From positions 7,003,501-7,067,500 of the forward strand of contig NZ_CP107921.1 in assembly GCF_036014215.1 (NCBI RefSeq): 64,000 bases of DNA, read 5' to 3'. Below are positions 45,309 through 53,574 of the stretch, in pieces. Numbering within the stretch: the stretch's first letter is position 1; the number at the start of each line of letters is the position of its first letter. The DNA comes from Streptomyces sp. NBC_00440 (lineage in GTDB: Bacteria; Actinomycetota; Actinomycetes; Streptomycetales; Streptomycetaceae). The notes below the pieces were generated by a model. The model searched no databases. It saw nothing but the letters and a program-made list of their open reading frames with translations, and was not told the origin of the DNA. Made by a program: the position numbers and the translations under genes.

Positions 45309-45977
45309 TCAGTATCCGGCCGGGCGCACCAGGCCCGTCTCGTACGCGAAGACCGCGGCCTGGGTCCGGTCGCGCAGGCCCAGCTTGACCAGGATCCGGC
45401 TCACATGGGTCTTCACGGTCTGCTCCGCCACCACCAGCTGCCCGGCGATCTCCGCGTTGGACAGCCCCTGGGCGATGAGGGAGAGGACCTCGGTCTCGCG
45501 CTCGGTCAGATCGCCGGCCCGGCCCTTCGGGGCGGTGCGGGGGGAGTTGGTCACCCGGGAGAACTCGGCGATGAGGCGTTTGGTGATGTTCGGGGCCAGC
45601 AGCGCGTCACCGGCCGCCACCACCCGCACGGCGTGGGCGAGTTCGTCCGCCGACGCGTCCTTCAGAAGGAACCCCGCCGCGCCCGCGCGGAGCGCCTCGT
45701 ACACGTACTCGTCCAGATCGAAGGTCGTCAGCACCAGGACCCGCACCGCCGCACCGCCGGGCCCGGTGATCCGGCGGGTGGCCTCGATGCCCCCGAGTTC
45801 GGGCATCCGGATGTCCATCAGGACGACGTCCGGGGCGAGTTCGGCGACCCGGGCGATGGCGTCGAGACCGTCGACCGCCTGCCCGACGACCTCGATGTCC
45901 GGCTCCGCGTTGAGCAGCACCGTAAAGCCCTGACGGACCATCATCTGGTCGTCGGCGATCAGTACCCGGATGGTCAT
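45309..45977 (-). CDS. NarL/LuxR-family response regulator
   Basis: A 222-residue response regulator. The receiver has the acidic pair Asp9-Asp10, phospho-acceptor Asp55 in VLMDIRMPE and the conserved Lys in FLLKDASADEL; the C-terminal LuxR helix-turn-helix is LTERETEVLSLIAQGLSNAEIAGQLVVAEQTVKTHVSRIL in pattern. The ATG overlaps the stop of the sensor kinase gene, so the pair is translationally coupled. It is the last gene of a four-gene operon with an alpha/beta hydrolase and an acyltransferase. Confidence 0.92.
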   Translation of the reverse strand: MTIRVLIADDQMMVRQGFTVLLNAEPDIEVVGQAVDGLDAIARVAELAPDVVLMDIRMPELGGIEATRRITGPGGAAVRVLVLTTFDLDEYVYEALRAGAAGFLLKDASADELAHAVRVVAAGDALLAPNITKRLIAEFSRVTNSPRTAPKGRAGDLTERETEVLSLIAQGLSNAEIAGQLVVAEQTVKTHVSRILVKLGLRDRTQAAVFAYETGLVRPAGY

Positions 45978-47302
45978 GAGGGCCCCTCCAGGGGAAGTAT
46001 CGCCGCCACCTCGTACCCGCCGCCGGGGGTCGGCCCGTCGGCGAAGTCGCCGCCCAGCATGGCGGCGCGCTCGCGCATACCCAGCAGCCCGTGGCCGGTG
46101 CCGGGTGCGGTCGCGGGTTTGGGGGGTCCGGCCGGTGCGGTGTTGGTGACCCGCACGTCGACGGCGGACGACCGGTACGCGATCTCCACCTGTACCTCCG
46201 CTCCGGGCGCGTGGCGCAGCACGTTGCTGAGCGCTTCCTGCACGATACGGAACGCCGTCAGCCCGACGCCCGGCGGCAGGGCCCGGGGGAGCCCGGTCGT
46301 CTCGGCGGTGACGGTGAGCCCTGCCGTACGCACCCGGCCGAGCAGTGCGTCCAGCTGGTCCAGGGTGGGCTGCGGCGCGTGCCGCAGGCTGTCGGCCGAC
46401 GCGTCGTCGGAGCGCAGCACCCCCAGTACGCGGCGCAGTTCGGTGAGCGCGGTCACGGCGTTCTCGCGGATGCCCGCGAGGTTCTCCCGCAGCTCGTCCG
46501 ACGGATTCTCGACCAGGTGCGGGGCGACCTGCGCCTGGATGGAGATGACCGACATGTGGTGCGCCACGACATCGTGCAGCTCGCGGGCGATCCGGTTGCG
46601 CTCCTCCAGGAGGGTGCGCAAGTTCCGCTCCTCGGCCGTGAGTTCGGCCTGGGCGTCGGTCTCCCTGCGGGCCTTCCGCAGTCCGCGCAGCGAGGAGCCG
46701 ACCACCACGACAGCGAGCAGGATGGGCACCGCGCGGTCGATGTCGTAGTTGTGCGGCCGCCCGGTGAAGACGGCGCAGGCAGCTCCGGCGAGCAGGGTGA
46801 CCACCAGCGCCCCGCCCGCCCGCCGGGGCGGTACCCGCAGCGCCAGCAGGAAGAGCGTCCCGCCCGTCAGGAACATCCCGGGAACGGTCCAGGGGTAGGG
46901 CACGTCGGCACCGAGCCCCGGTTCGGCGAGGCCGACGGTGACGACCAGCAGGCCCGTCGACGCCCACCAGGCGAGCACGGGGCGGAACATCCCCGCGACG
47001 AGCGCCACTCCCTGGGCGAGGCCCAGCAGCACCGTGAACCCGGGTATGGCACCGTCCTCGTCCGGCGCGAGACTGTTCGCCTGCGTCACGGCGAGCAGCG
47101 CCGCGCACAGGACCAACGGCACCACCAGCACCGGCCGCCAGGACGCACGTCCGGGCCGAGCCCCGGCCGGCAGCGGGTCGGCCGGGTCCGTCAGACCGTG
47201 CAGCAGGGCGCGCGGCGCACGCCGCACGGCTGCCCGCACCCGCTCCCGGCCCCACCGGGGCGGTTCCTGCTCCGCCGCCCGGCCCGTCTCAGGCATGGTC
47301 AT
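45974..47302 (-). CDS. Two-component sensor histidine kinase (NarX/DesK-like, HisKA_3)
   Basis: A 442-residue membrane kinase. About six hydrophobic segments (residues 57-205) form the sensor; there is no large extracellular domain. The HisKA_3 phosphoacceptor is His243 in RELHDVVAHHM. The ATP-binding domain has QEALSNVLRHA (N-box) and GTGHGLLGMRERAAMLGG (G-box). It partners the downstream response regulator, overlapping it by 4 bases, and itself overlaps the acyltransferase gene by 14 bases. Membrane-embedded sensing of lipid or cell-wall stress is plausible from context but not shown. Confidence 0.9.
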   Translation of the reverse strand: MTMPETGRAAEQEPPRWGRERVRAAVRRAPRALLHGLTDPADPLPAGARPGRASWRPVLVVPLVLCAALLAVTQANSLAPDEDGAIPGFTVLLGLAQGVALVAGMFRPVLAWWASTGLLVVTVGLAEPGLGADVPYPWTVPGMFLTGGTLFLLALRVPPRRAGGALVVTLLAGAACAVFTGRPHNYDIDRAVPILLAVVVVGSSLRGLRKARRETDAQAELTAEERNLRTLLEERNRIARELHDVVAHHMSVISIQAQVAPHLVENPSDELRENLAGIRENAVTALTELRRVLGVLRSDDASADSLRHAPQPTLDQLDALLGRVRTAGLTVTAETTGLPRALPPGVGLTAFRIVQEALSNVLRHAPGAEVQVEIAYRSSAVDVRVTNTAPAGPPKPATAPGTGHGLLGMRERAAMLGGDFADGPTPGGGYEVAAILPLEGPS

Positions 47303-48455
47303 GATGTGTCTCCCCCCGTGGGGCGGGTGCCCCGATGCGCACGACCCGGCTGTGCCCGCGCCGCCCCTGCTCGTACGTGTGGAACGCGGCCCAGCACACC
47401 AGCAGCGCCGCGGCGAACACCGGCAGCCAGGCCAGCCGGGCGAGCACCCAGCCCCAGCCCTCCGGGACGGTGTGCAGGCCCGGCAGCGCCCGGCCGGTGA
47501 GCATACCGACGGCGGTGACCGCCATCATCGCAGTCTGGTGCCAGAGGAAGACCGTCATCGCGGAGAGGTTGACCAGCGCCACCGCGGCCCAGGCAGCCGG
47601 GCGCACCAGGATCCTGCGCAACGGGCCGAGCAGTAGCAGAGCGGCTCCGCACTGGGCGAGACCGAAGGCGACGGCGGCGAGGGTCGGCGGATCGAGGTTG
47701 GATATCCGGGAACCCGGCACCCCGACCATGGACGCCGGGTACCCCGCCCACAGGACCAGCCCCGCGGTGGCCGCGGCGCCGCCCAGCAGCAGTGTCCAGG
47801 CCGTCCGGCGGTCCTTGAGCGCGCCGCGGGCCCAGGCCGCGCCCAGGCAGTACGGGACGAGCCAGCCCGCCGCCACATTGATCCAGCCGAGCCAGGACGG
47901 CCCGCCGAGACCGAAGCGGATCAGGTCGACATGGAGCACCACGGCGATAGGCCACAGCGGGTGCAGCCGGGTGACGAGCGGGGTCGCCGCGGTGAGCCCC
48001 GCGAAGACCAGCAGGAACCAGAGCGGCGAAAGCACCAGCTTGAGCAGCGTATGCACGGTCCCGGGGCCGGCGCCCGACACGAGCATCACGGCCGCCGCCA
48101 CGGTCCACACCACCAGTACGGCGGCGACCGGCCGGCCCAGCCGCACCAGCCGGGCCTCTAGCCACTGCCGGTAGGTGACGCCCCGGCCGTGGGCCGTCGC
48201 GTAACTCGCCGCGCCCACCTGGCCGCCCACCAGGAAGAACACCGCCAGGGTCTGTAACAGCCAGGAGACCGGGGTGAGTTCGGGCATGTGCTGGAGCGGG
48301 CTCGCGCCGTGCACCGTGCCGCTGTCGGTGACCAGGGCCGTCACCAGCCAGTGGCCGAGCACCACACCGAGGATCGCGAGGGCGCGCAGCGCGTCGACGG
48401 CCCGGTCGCGTCCTGGCGGGGTCGCGGACTCGATCCGTCGTACGAGATCACGCAT
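47289..48455 (-). CDS. Acyltransferase family 3 integral membrane protein
   Basis: A 388-residue protein with about ten hydrophobic helices and the family signature near the N-terminus: VDALRALAILGVVLGHW, with the catalytic-type His at its end. FFLVGGQVGAASY and the basic loop RLVRLGRP follow. Family members transfer acyl groups to extracytoplasmic polysaccharides, lipids or antibiotics. The gene overlaps both the upstream hydrolase (8 bases) and the downstream kinase (14 bases), so the four genes form one tightly coupled unit. Confidence 0.85.
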   Translation of the reverse strand: MRDLVRRIESATPPGRDRAVDALRALAILGVVLGHWLVTALVTDSGTVHGASPLQHMPELTPVSWLLQTLAVFFLVGGQVGAASYATAHGRGVTYRQWLEARLVRLGRPVAAVLVVWTVAAAVMLVSGAGPGTVHTLLKLVLSPLWFLLVFAGLTAATPLVTRLHPLWPIAVVLHVDLIRFGLGGPSWLGWINVAAGWLVPYCLGAAWARGALKDRRTAWTLLLGGAAATAGLVLWAGYPASMVGVPGSRISNLDPPTLAAVAFGLAQCGAALLLLGPLRRILVRPAAWAAVALVNLSAMTVFLWHQTAMMAVTAVGMLTGRALPGLHTVPEGWGWVLARLAWLPVFAAALLVCWAAFHTYEQGRRGHSRVVRIGAPAPRGETHHDHA

Positions 48456-49416
48456 GACGGACCACCCCGGAAGGGGTCTGTCCCGAGACGATCCGGGCGA
48501 GGTTCGCCAGTGAGAGCGAACCGGGCTTCAGATAGTCGCTGTGGCCTCCGCCGCCCGCGTCGAACACCCGGGCACCGAAGCCGGCCGCGACCGGATCGGC
48601 GCCGAGACCGACGGTGACGAACGGCAGCGGGATCCGTACGTGGGGCACGTCGGCTATCCAGTCGTCGCCGCCCCGGCCGGCCCAGACGGTGGCCCGGGTG
48701 TGCAGGGCGGCGGCGCTGCTCCGCCCGGCGCCCGGACTGCCGTACAGCACGATGCCGGCGGCATCGATACCGGGGGCGGCCCGGCCGCAGACCACCGAAC
48801 CGTAGGAGTGGCAGAGCAGCGAGATCCGGGCGGCCGGTGCGGCGCCGCCCAACTCCCCGACGAAGCGCCGCAGTACGGGTGCGGCGTCGTCCGCGCGGCC
48901 GGTGGTCAGCACCGTGGGACTCACCGTGGCAGGTGTCGCGTATCCGAGCCAGGCCACGACAGCAGCCCCGCTCCCCAACTGCCGCTGGAGCGCCTGCGCA
49001 CCGGCCAGCAGACGTCCGTACTGGTCGAGCCCGGTGTCGGAACCCGGCACCAGTACGGCGATCCGCCGGGCCCGCGACAGGTCGCCGAAGACCTCGGTGG
49101 TGCGGCCGCCGTCGCGCCCGTCGAAGGAGAGGAAGTGGCGGCCCGGCCGTGCCATGACACGCAGCGAACCGGCGCGCCCGGTGTCGCCGTCGGCCTCGGC
49201 GGTGCGCGCCGCGGCCCTGATGTCGGCGCGGGTCGCGGCGTACCGCACGGCGAGGGCCGCCGGGGCCACCGTCCGCAGCGGGGCCAGGGCCGTCGGCGCG
49301 GGTGCGGGGACCGCCGCCGGGCGGGCCGCACCCGACACCGGCACGGTCACCGAAGCGGTGACAAGAGCGGTGAGCAGGGCGCGGCGCAGTCGGCTGCTGT
49401 GGTGGCGGGACGCCAT
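48448..49416 (-). CDS. Secreted alpha/beta hydrolase (DUF1023-like)
   Basis: A 322-residue exported protein with an N-terminal signal (RRALLTALVTASVTVPVSGAARP) and an alpha/beta-hydrolase domain: VLVPGSDTGLDQYGR, nucleophile Ser204 in CHSYGS, and a late GGHSDYL with the likely catalytic His. DUF1023 hydrolases are common in actinobacteria and of unknown substrate, with lipid or ester cleavage likely. It is the first gene of the hydrolase-acyltransferase-kinase-regulator operon. GGAGG-like signals are weak; the start is fixed by the signal peptide. Confidence 0.82.
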   Translation of the reverse strand: MASRHHSSRLRRALLTALVTASVTVPVSGAARPAAVPAPAPTALAPLRTVAPAALAVRYAATRADIRAAARTAEADGDTGRAGSLRVMARPGRHFLSFDGRDGGRTTEVFGDLSRARRIAVLVPGSDTGLDQYGRLLAGAQALQRQLGSGAAVVAWLGYATPATVSPTVLTTGRADDAAPVLRRFVGELGGAAPAARISLLCHSYGSVVCGRAAPGIDAAGIVLYGSPGAGRSSAAALHTRATVWAGRGGDDWIADVPHVRIPLPFVTVGLGADPVAAGFGARVFDAGGGGHSDYLKPGSLSLANLARIVSGQTPSGVVRHA

Positions 49417-49631
49417 GGGAGGTCCTTCCGTACCGGATGGCTTTCGTGCTTCCGGTACCGAAGCTATGGAGCACCCTGCCGTGCCGGCGTCCCGCTGCGG
49501 AGCGAACCTCCCGCGTCACTCCCGAGTACTACGGGTAGGGGAGGGGTGGGTCGAACGGGACCCGGCGGAAGGGCAGTTGGCGGACCCGGGATCCCGGTGG
49601 CGAAGGGCTCCGCCGGATCCCGCGGGAGTGC

Positions 49632-50264
49632 TCAGCGGGGCGCCGGCGAACCGGGGCGCGTCCTGAGCCTGCGCCACGCGGCGGGCGCCCCGCTCACCAG
49701 CAGGGTGAGTGCGACCGCCGCGACCACGCCCTTCCAGGGCTCGTCGAAGAGCGAGCCGCCGAGTATGCCGATGAGCTGGTACGCGGCGGCCCAGGCGAGA
49801 CAGGCCGGAATGTCTCCGCGGGCGAACCTGCGCAGCGGCATCTCGCCGAGCAGACAGGCCAGCATCACCGGAATCCTCCCGGCCGGGACCAGCCGGGAGA
49901 GCACGAGCACCGACTTGCTGTGCCGGTCGAGCTGGTTCTGCGACTTCGCGAGACGCGCCTGCGGGACCCGCTTGCGCAGCGCCTCCAGCCAGCGCGAACC
50001 GTTCCTGGAGTGCACACCGCGCCGGCCGAGCCAGTACAGGGCCATGTCCCCGAGGAAAGCGGCGAACGAGGCCACGGCGAACACGAAGAGCAGCGACAGC
50101 GGATCGGTCTGGTGGAAGGCGACCACGGCAGCGGAACTCACCAGCGCGCCCGTGGGCACCACCGGCACCAGGGACCCCAGGGCCACCAGCAGGAACAACG
50201 ACGGGTAACCCACGGCCTGCTGAGTCGACTCCGGGGGGACCTGGCTCACCAGTTCGGGTATCAC
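49632..50264 (-). CDS. DedA-family (VTT domain) membrane protein
   Basis: A 210-residue protein with two half-loop membrane regions and the DedA motif SRLVPAGRIP (F/Y-x-R-x2-P-x2-R type) near residue 124. DedA proteins act as lipid flippases or scramblases and support envelope stability. The ATG overlaps the stop of the upstream metallo-hydrolase gene by ATGA. A GC-rich region of about 215 bp with an inverted pair (TACCGGA/TCCGGTA near 49435-49480) separates it from the downstream alpha/beta hydrolase gene. Confidence 0.87.
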   Translation of the reverse strand: MIPELVSQVPPESTQQAVGYPSLFLLVALGSLVPVVPTGALVSSAAVVAFHQTDPLSLLFVFAVASFAAFLGDMALYWLGRRGVHSRNGSRWLEALRKRVPQARLAKSQNQLDRHSKSVLVLSRLVPAGRIPVMLACLLGEMPLRRFARGDIPACLAWAAAYQLIGILGGSLFDEPWKGVVAAVALTLLVSGAPAAWRRLRTRPGSPAPR

Positions 50265-51031
50265 CCGGCCACCTCCGGCCGCACCAGTTCACCGTGTGCG
50301 AGCCGGTACACGGAGACCTCGGGCGCCAGCAGCGCCGCCTGCCGTACGAACTCGTCGCCCGGCGTGTGGAATTCGTGCGGGCGCACACCGTCCATCCCGA
50401 CCGGCCAGTACGTGCCGTAGTGCACCGGTACGGCGGAACGCGGCCGCAGGACGGCCAGCGCCTCGGCTGCCCGCCGGGCGTCCAGATGCTCCTGCCCGAG
50501 GAAGGGGCCCCAGCCACCGACCGGAAGCAGCGCCACGTCGACGTCGCCCACGGACTCGGCCATCGCGTCGAACAGGCCGGTGTCCCCGGCGAAGTAGGTC
50601 CGCGCCTCACCGCTCACGACGAAGCCGAGCGCGGGCGCGCGATGCGGGCCGAAGGGCATCCGGCGGCCGTCGTGGTGCGCGGGCACCGCACGGACGACCA
50701 GATCGGCGACCCGTACCTCGTCGCCCGCCCGGACCTCGGTGATGTCCAGGCCGAGCCGCCGCAGCCCCGGCACGGCGCGGACCGCGCCGCGCGGCACGAT
50801 CAGCGCGGTGCCCGGGGCGAGGCGGGCCAGCGACGGCAGATGCAGATGGTCGGCGTGCAGATGCGAGATGAGGACGGCCCGGGCGGCCGCCGCTCTGGGC
50901 GGCGGCACCGCGCCGCGGCGGCGGCGGAGGTGGGCCAGCCTGCGCGCGAACAGCGGGTCGGTCAGCACCCGGACCCCGGAGTCCTCGACCGTACACGTGG
51001 CATGTCCCCACCAGGTCACATCGACCGGCAC
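50261..51031 (-). CDS. UlaG-like metallo-beta-lactamase-fold hydrolase
   Basis: A 256-residue zinc hydrolase that begins DVTWWGHATCTVEDSGVRVLTDP, typical of the YtnP/UlaG group, with ISHLHADHLHLPSL as the main metal motif, AHHDGRR, YFAGDTGLFD and PVHYGTYWP. It resembles the larger NAPE-PLD-like protein at 44 kb but lacks its N-terminal extension. The GTG start is preceded by GAGGAGG at 7 bases. It is translationally coupled to the DedA gene and divergent from the zinc-ribbon microprotein gene. Confidence 0.85.
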   Translation of the reverse strand: MPVDVTWWGHATCTVEDSGVRVLTDPLFARRLAHLRRRRGAVPPPRAAAARAVLISHLHADHLHLPSLARLAPGTALIVPRGAVRAVPGLRRLGLDITEVRAGDEVRVADLVVRAVPAHHDGRRMPFGPHRAPALGFVVSGEARTYFAGDTGLFDAMAESVGDVDVALLPVGGWGPFLGQEHLDARRAAEALAVLRPRSAVPVHYGTYWPVGMDGVRPHEFHTPGDEFVRQAALLAPEVSVYRLAHGELVRPEVAG

Positions 51032-51185
51032 CTGATCGCCTCCTCACGTCTGGTCACGTCACATCTGGTCACGGCGGTTCGCGCCGGGTTCTACGCGACT
51101 TTATGCGCCCCGTCCCCGGGACAGCCTGTCACGTCTGTCCCGGCCCACGGTGGGTAGCGATCAGGGCGAAACGGGAGGAGGCTCC

Positions 51186-51290
51186 GTGACCCTGTGCTCG
51201 GTGCAGTGTCCGCGCTGCGGGGGTGTCCTCGCCGTCACGCAGGACGGCTGGAAGATCTGCCACTCCTGCGGGTACTCGTCCCCGCCCTGA
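51186..51290 (+). CDS. 34-residue zinc-ribbon microprotein
   Basis: A very short frame, GTG to TGA, with a strong ribosome-binding site GGGAGGAGG ending 4 bases before the GTG. The protein has five cysteines; four form a zinc-ribbon pattern: CPRCGG (Cys8, Cys11) and, after VLAVTQDGWKI, CHSCGY (Cys25, Cys28). The 13-residue spacing and CPxCGG...CxxCGY knuckles fit a single rubredoxin-type zinc knuckle pair. It sits 107 bases before the holin/phosphodiesterase gene on the same strand and 154 bases from a divergent hydrolase gene. Function unknown; regulation or RNA binding is possible. Confidence 0.7.
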   Translation: MTLCSVQCPRCGGVLAVTQDGWKICHSCGYSSPP

Positions 51291-51397
51291 CGTGACTCCT
51301 GCCGCCCGGTGGCCGTGGCCGGGCCGCTGTCAGGTCCTGTGAAAAGCTGACCGACGGGCCCACCCGGGGTCCCGCACGGACGTGAGGTGGAAGAGGC

Positions 51398-53479
51398 GTG
51401 GCCGCAGGGCGATGGCGCAGGGCGGGCAGCGCTCTGTTCCGGGTGATCGTGGTGTGGGCCGTGTCCACACTGACCATGCTGGCGCTCGCCGGGATCCTGC
51501 CGGACTTCCAGCTGGAGTCGGACAACGGCGACAGCGCCACCACGGTGGCGATCACCGCCGGGTGGGGCGCCGCGGCCTTCGGCCTGCTCACCGCGCTGGT
51601 GTGGCCCCTCGTGGTGCGCGCGCTGCTGCTGGTCCCGGCTCTCGTCCTCGGCCTGCTGGTCTTCTTCCTCAACGGCTCGCTCCTGCTGGTCGCCCTGGAC
51701 CTGATCCCGAACGGCCGGGGAGCGTCCAACCCCGAGACGGCGGTCGTGGTCGCCGCCGTGATGTCCGCCGTCGCCTCCGCGACCTCCACCGCTCTCGCGG
51801 TGCGCGACGACGAGGCGTACCGCCGCAGGCTCTCGCGCCTCGCCTCCCGCAGACGGCGCAGACGCGGCGAGGACACCGGGCGGGGCGGACCGCACGGCAC
51901 GGTCTTCCTCCAGCTCGACGGGGTGGGCCACGCGGCGCTGCTGCGCGCGGTCCACGACGGGCTGATGCCCACCGTCGCCGGGTGGATCGGCTCCACCCAC
52001 CGGCTCGACGCCTGGCGCACCGACTGGTCCAGCCAGACCGGCGCCAGCCAGCTGGGCATCCTGCACGGCTCCAACCACGACATCCCCGCCTTCCGCTGGT
52101 ACGAGAAGGAGACCGGCGACGTGATGGTCTGCAACCGGCCGGCCAGCGCGGCGGAGCTCCAGCGCCGGGCGGTAGCGCGCACCGGCCACGGAGGGCTGCT
52201 CAGCATGGACGGCGCCAGCCGCGGCAACCTCTTCAGCGGCGGCGCCGACGAGCTGGCCCTGGTCCTCTCGGTCGCCGCACGGCGGGACCGCGACCACCGC
52301 TCCCGGGCCGGCTACTTCGCGTACTTCTCCGACCCGGCCAACGCCGTCCGGACCGCGATCTCGTTCTTCGCCGAGGTCGGCCGCGAGATCGGTGAGTCGA
52401 CGCGGGCCCGCGCCCGGCAGGAGGAGCCCCGGATCAAGCGCGGCGGCCTCTACCCGTTCATCAGGGCCTTCGCGACCGTGGTGGAGCGGGACGTGGTGGT
52501 GTCCGCGGTGATAGGTGACATGTTCGCCGGACGGACCGCTGTCTACGCCGACCTGGTGGCGTACGACGAGGTGGCGCACCACAGCGGGCCGCACAGCAGG
52601 GACGCGGCGAAGGTGCTCGCACGGCTCGACCGTTCGCTGGCGCTGATCGCGAAGGCCGAGGACCACGCACCGCGTCCGTACCGCATCGTGCTGCTCTCCG
52701 ACCACGGGCAGAGCCCGGGGCAGACCTTCGAGGGGCGGTACGGGCTGACGCTCAAGGACCTGGTGCGGGCGGGCTGCGGACTGCCGGTTTCGCGCCGGGC
52801 GCAGCGGACGAGGAGCGGCTCGGAGGCGCGGGCCGCGGTCCGTGTGGTGCTGCACCGGCCGGCGCCGGCCGGCGACGAAACCCCGCCCGACCCCGGCTCG
52901 GACCCGGTCGTGCTGGCCTCCGGGAACCTCGGGCTGATCTCCTTTCCCGGCGCGCCCGGCCGGATGACGCGTGAGCAGCTGGACCGCCGCCACCCGGCGC
53001 TGCTGCCCACCCTGGCCAACCATCCGGGGATCGGCTTCCTGCTCCTGGCGAGCGAGAGGCACGGCTCGGTGGTGCTCGGGCCGGGCGGCGCCGAGGTGCC
53101 CGTCGACCGGCTGGCCGACGGCGAGGGGCCGCTCGCGGGCTTCGGGCCCGGTGCGGCCGACGCCGTACGCAGGACCGACAGGTTCCCGCATGTCGCCGAT
53201 GTCATGGTCAATTCGATGTACGACCCGGAGACCGGTGCCGTGCACGCCTTCGAGGGGCAGATCGGGTCGCACGGCGGCCTCGGCGGCGAGCAGTCGGCGC
53301 CCTTCCTGCTGGCGCCGCTCGATCTCTCGGCGCCGGTGGACGAGGGGCAGGAGCTGGTCGGCGCCGAGCAGGTGCACGGCGTCCTGCGGCGCTGGCTGAC
53401 CGAGTGCCAGGGTCCCGAGGTCCCCCTCGGGGCAGCGGTCCCCGTGCCGGACGGAGCCGCGCCCGACGCCACGGCCTGA
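51398..53479 (+). CDS. Holin-like membrane domain fused to a type I phosphodiesterase/nucleotide pyrophosphatase domain
   Basis: A 693-residue protein. Residues about 10-130 contain four hydrophobic helices resembling a mycobacteriophage holin-4/phage-holin-type domain. After a highly basic linker (ASRRRRRR) the rest is an alkaline-phosphatase-superfamily domain: FLQLDGVGH (metal Asp), WSSQTGASQ with the likely nucleophile Thr/Ser, and YDEVAHHSG and LLSDHGQS with the metal-binding Asp/His residues. A phosphodiesterase acting at the membrane is likely. GTG start with GTGGAAGAGG upstream. The C-terminus is convergent with the phospholipase C gene, with a strong hairpin between. Confidence 0.82.
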   Translation: MAAGRWRRAGSALFRVIVVWAVSTLTMLALAGILPDFQLESDNGDSATTVAITAGWGAAAFGLLTALVWPLVVRALLLVPALVLGLLVFFLNGSLLLVALDLIPNGRGASNPETAVVVAAVMSAVASATSTALAVRDDEAYRRRLSRLASRRRRRRGEDTGRGGPHGTVFLQLDGVGHAALLRAVHDGLMPTVAGWIGSTHRLDAWRTDWSSQTGASQLGILHGSNHDIPAFRWYEKETGDVMVCNRPASAAELQRRAVARTGHGGLLSMDGASRGNLFSGGADELALVLSVAARRDRDHRSRAGYFAYFSDPANAVRTAISFFAEVGREIGESTRARARQEEPRIKRGGLYPFIRAFATVVERDVVVSAVIGDMFAGRTAVYADLVAYDEVAHHSGPHSRDAAKVLARLDRSLALIAKAEDHAPRPYRIVLLSDHGQSPGQTFEGRYGLTLKDLVRAGCGLPVSRRAQRTRSGSEARAAVRVVLHRPAPAGDETPPDPGSDPVVLASGNLGLISFPGAPGRMTREQLDRRHPALLPTLANHPGIGFLLLASERHGSVVLGPGGAEVPVDRLADGEGPLAGFGPGAADAVRRTDRFPHVADVMVNSMYDPETGAVHAFEGQIGSHGGLGGEQSAPFLLAPLDLSAPVDEGQELVGAEQVHGVLRRWLTECQGPEVPLGAAVPVPDGAAPDATA

Positions 53480-53530
53480 GCCAGGGGTCCGCCGCGCTCC
53501 GGACGCTGTCGGCGCCGGCGGGCATCCGCT

Positions 53531-53567
53531 CCGGTACCGGGCCCCGGCTCGCGGGACCCGGTACCGG
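53531..53567. terminator. Bidirectional hairpin terminator
   Basis: Arms CCGGTACCGGGCCCC and GGGACCCGGTACCGG pair over 15 positions with one mismatch around a 7-base loop, between the convergent phosphodiesterase and phospholipase C genes. Confidence 0.75.
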
Positions 53568-53574
53568 CGGCGGT

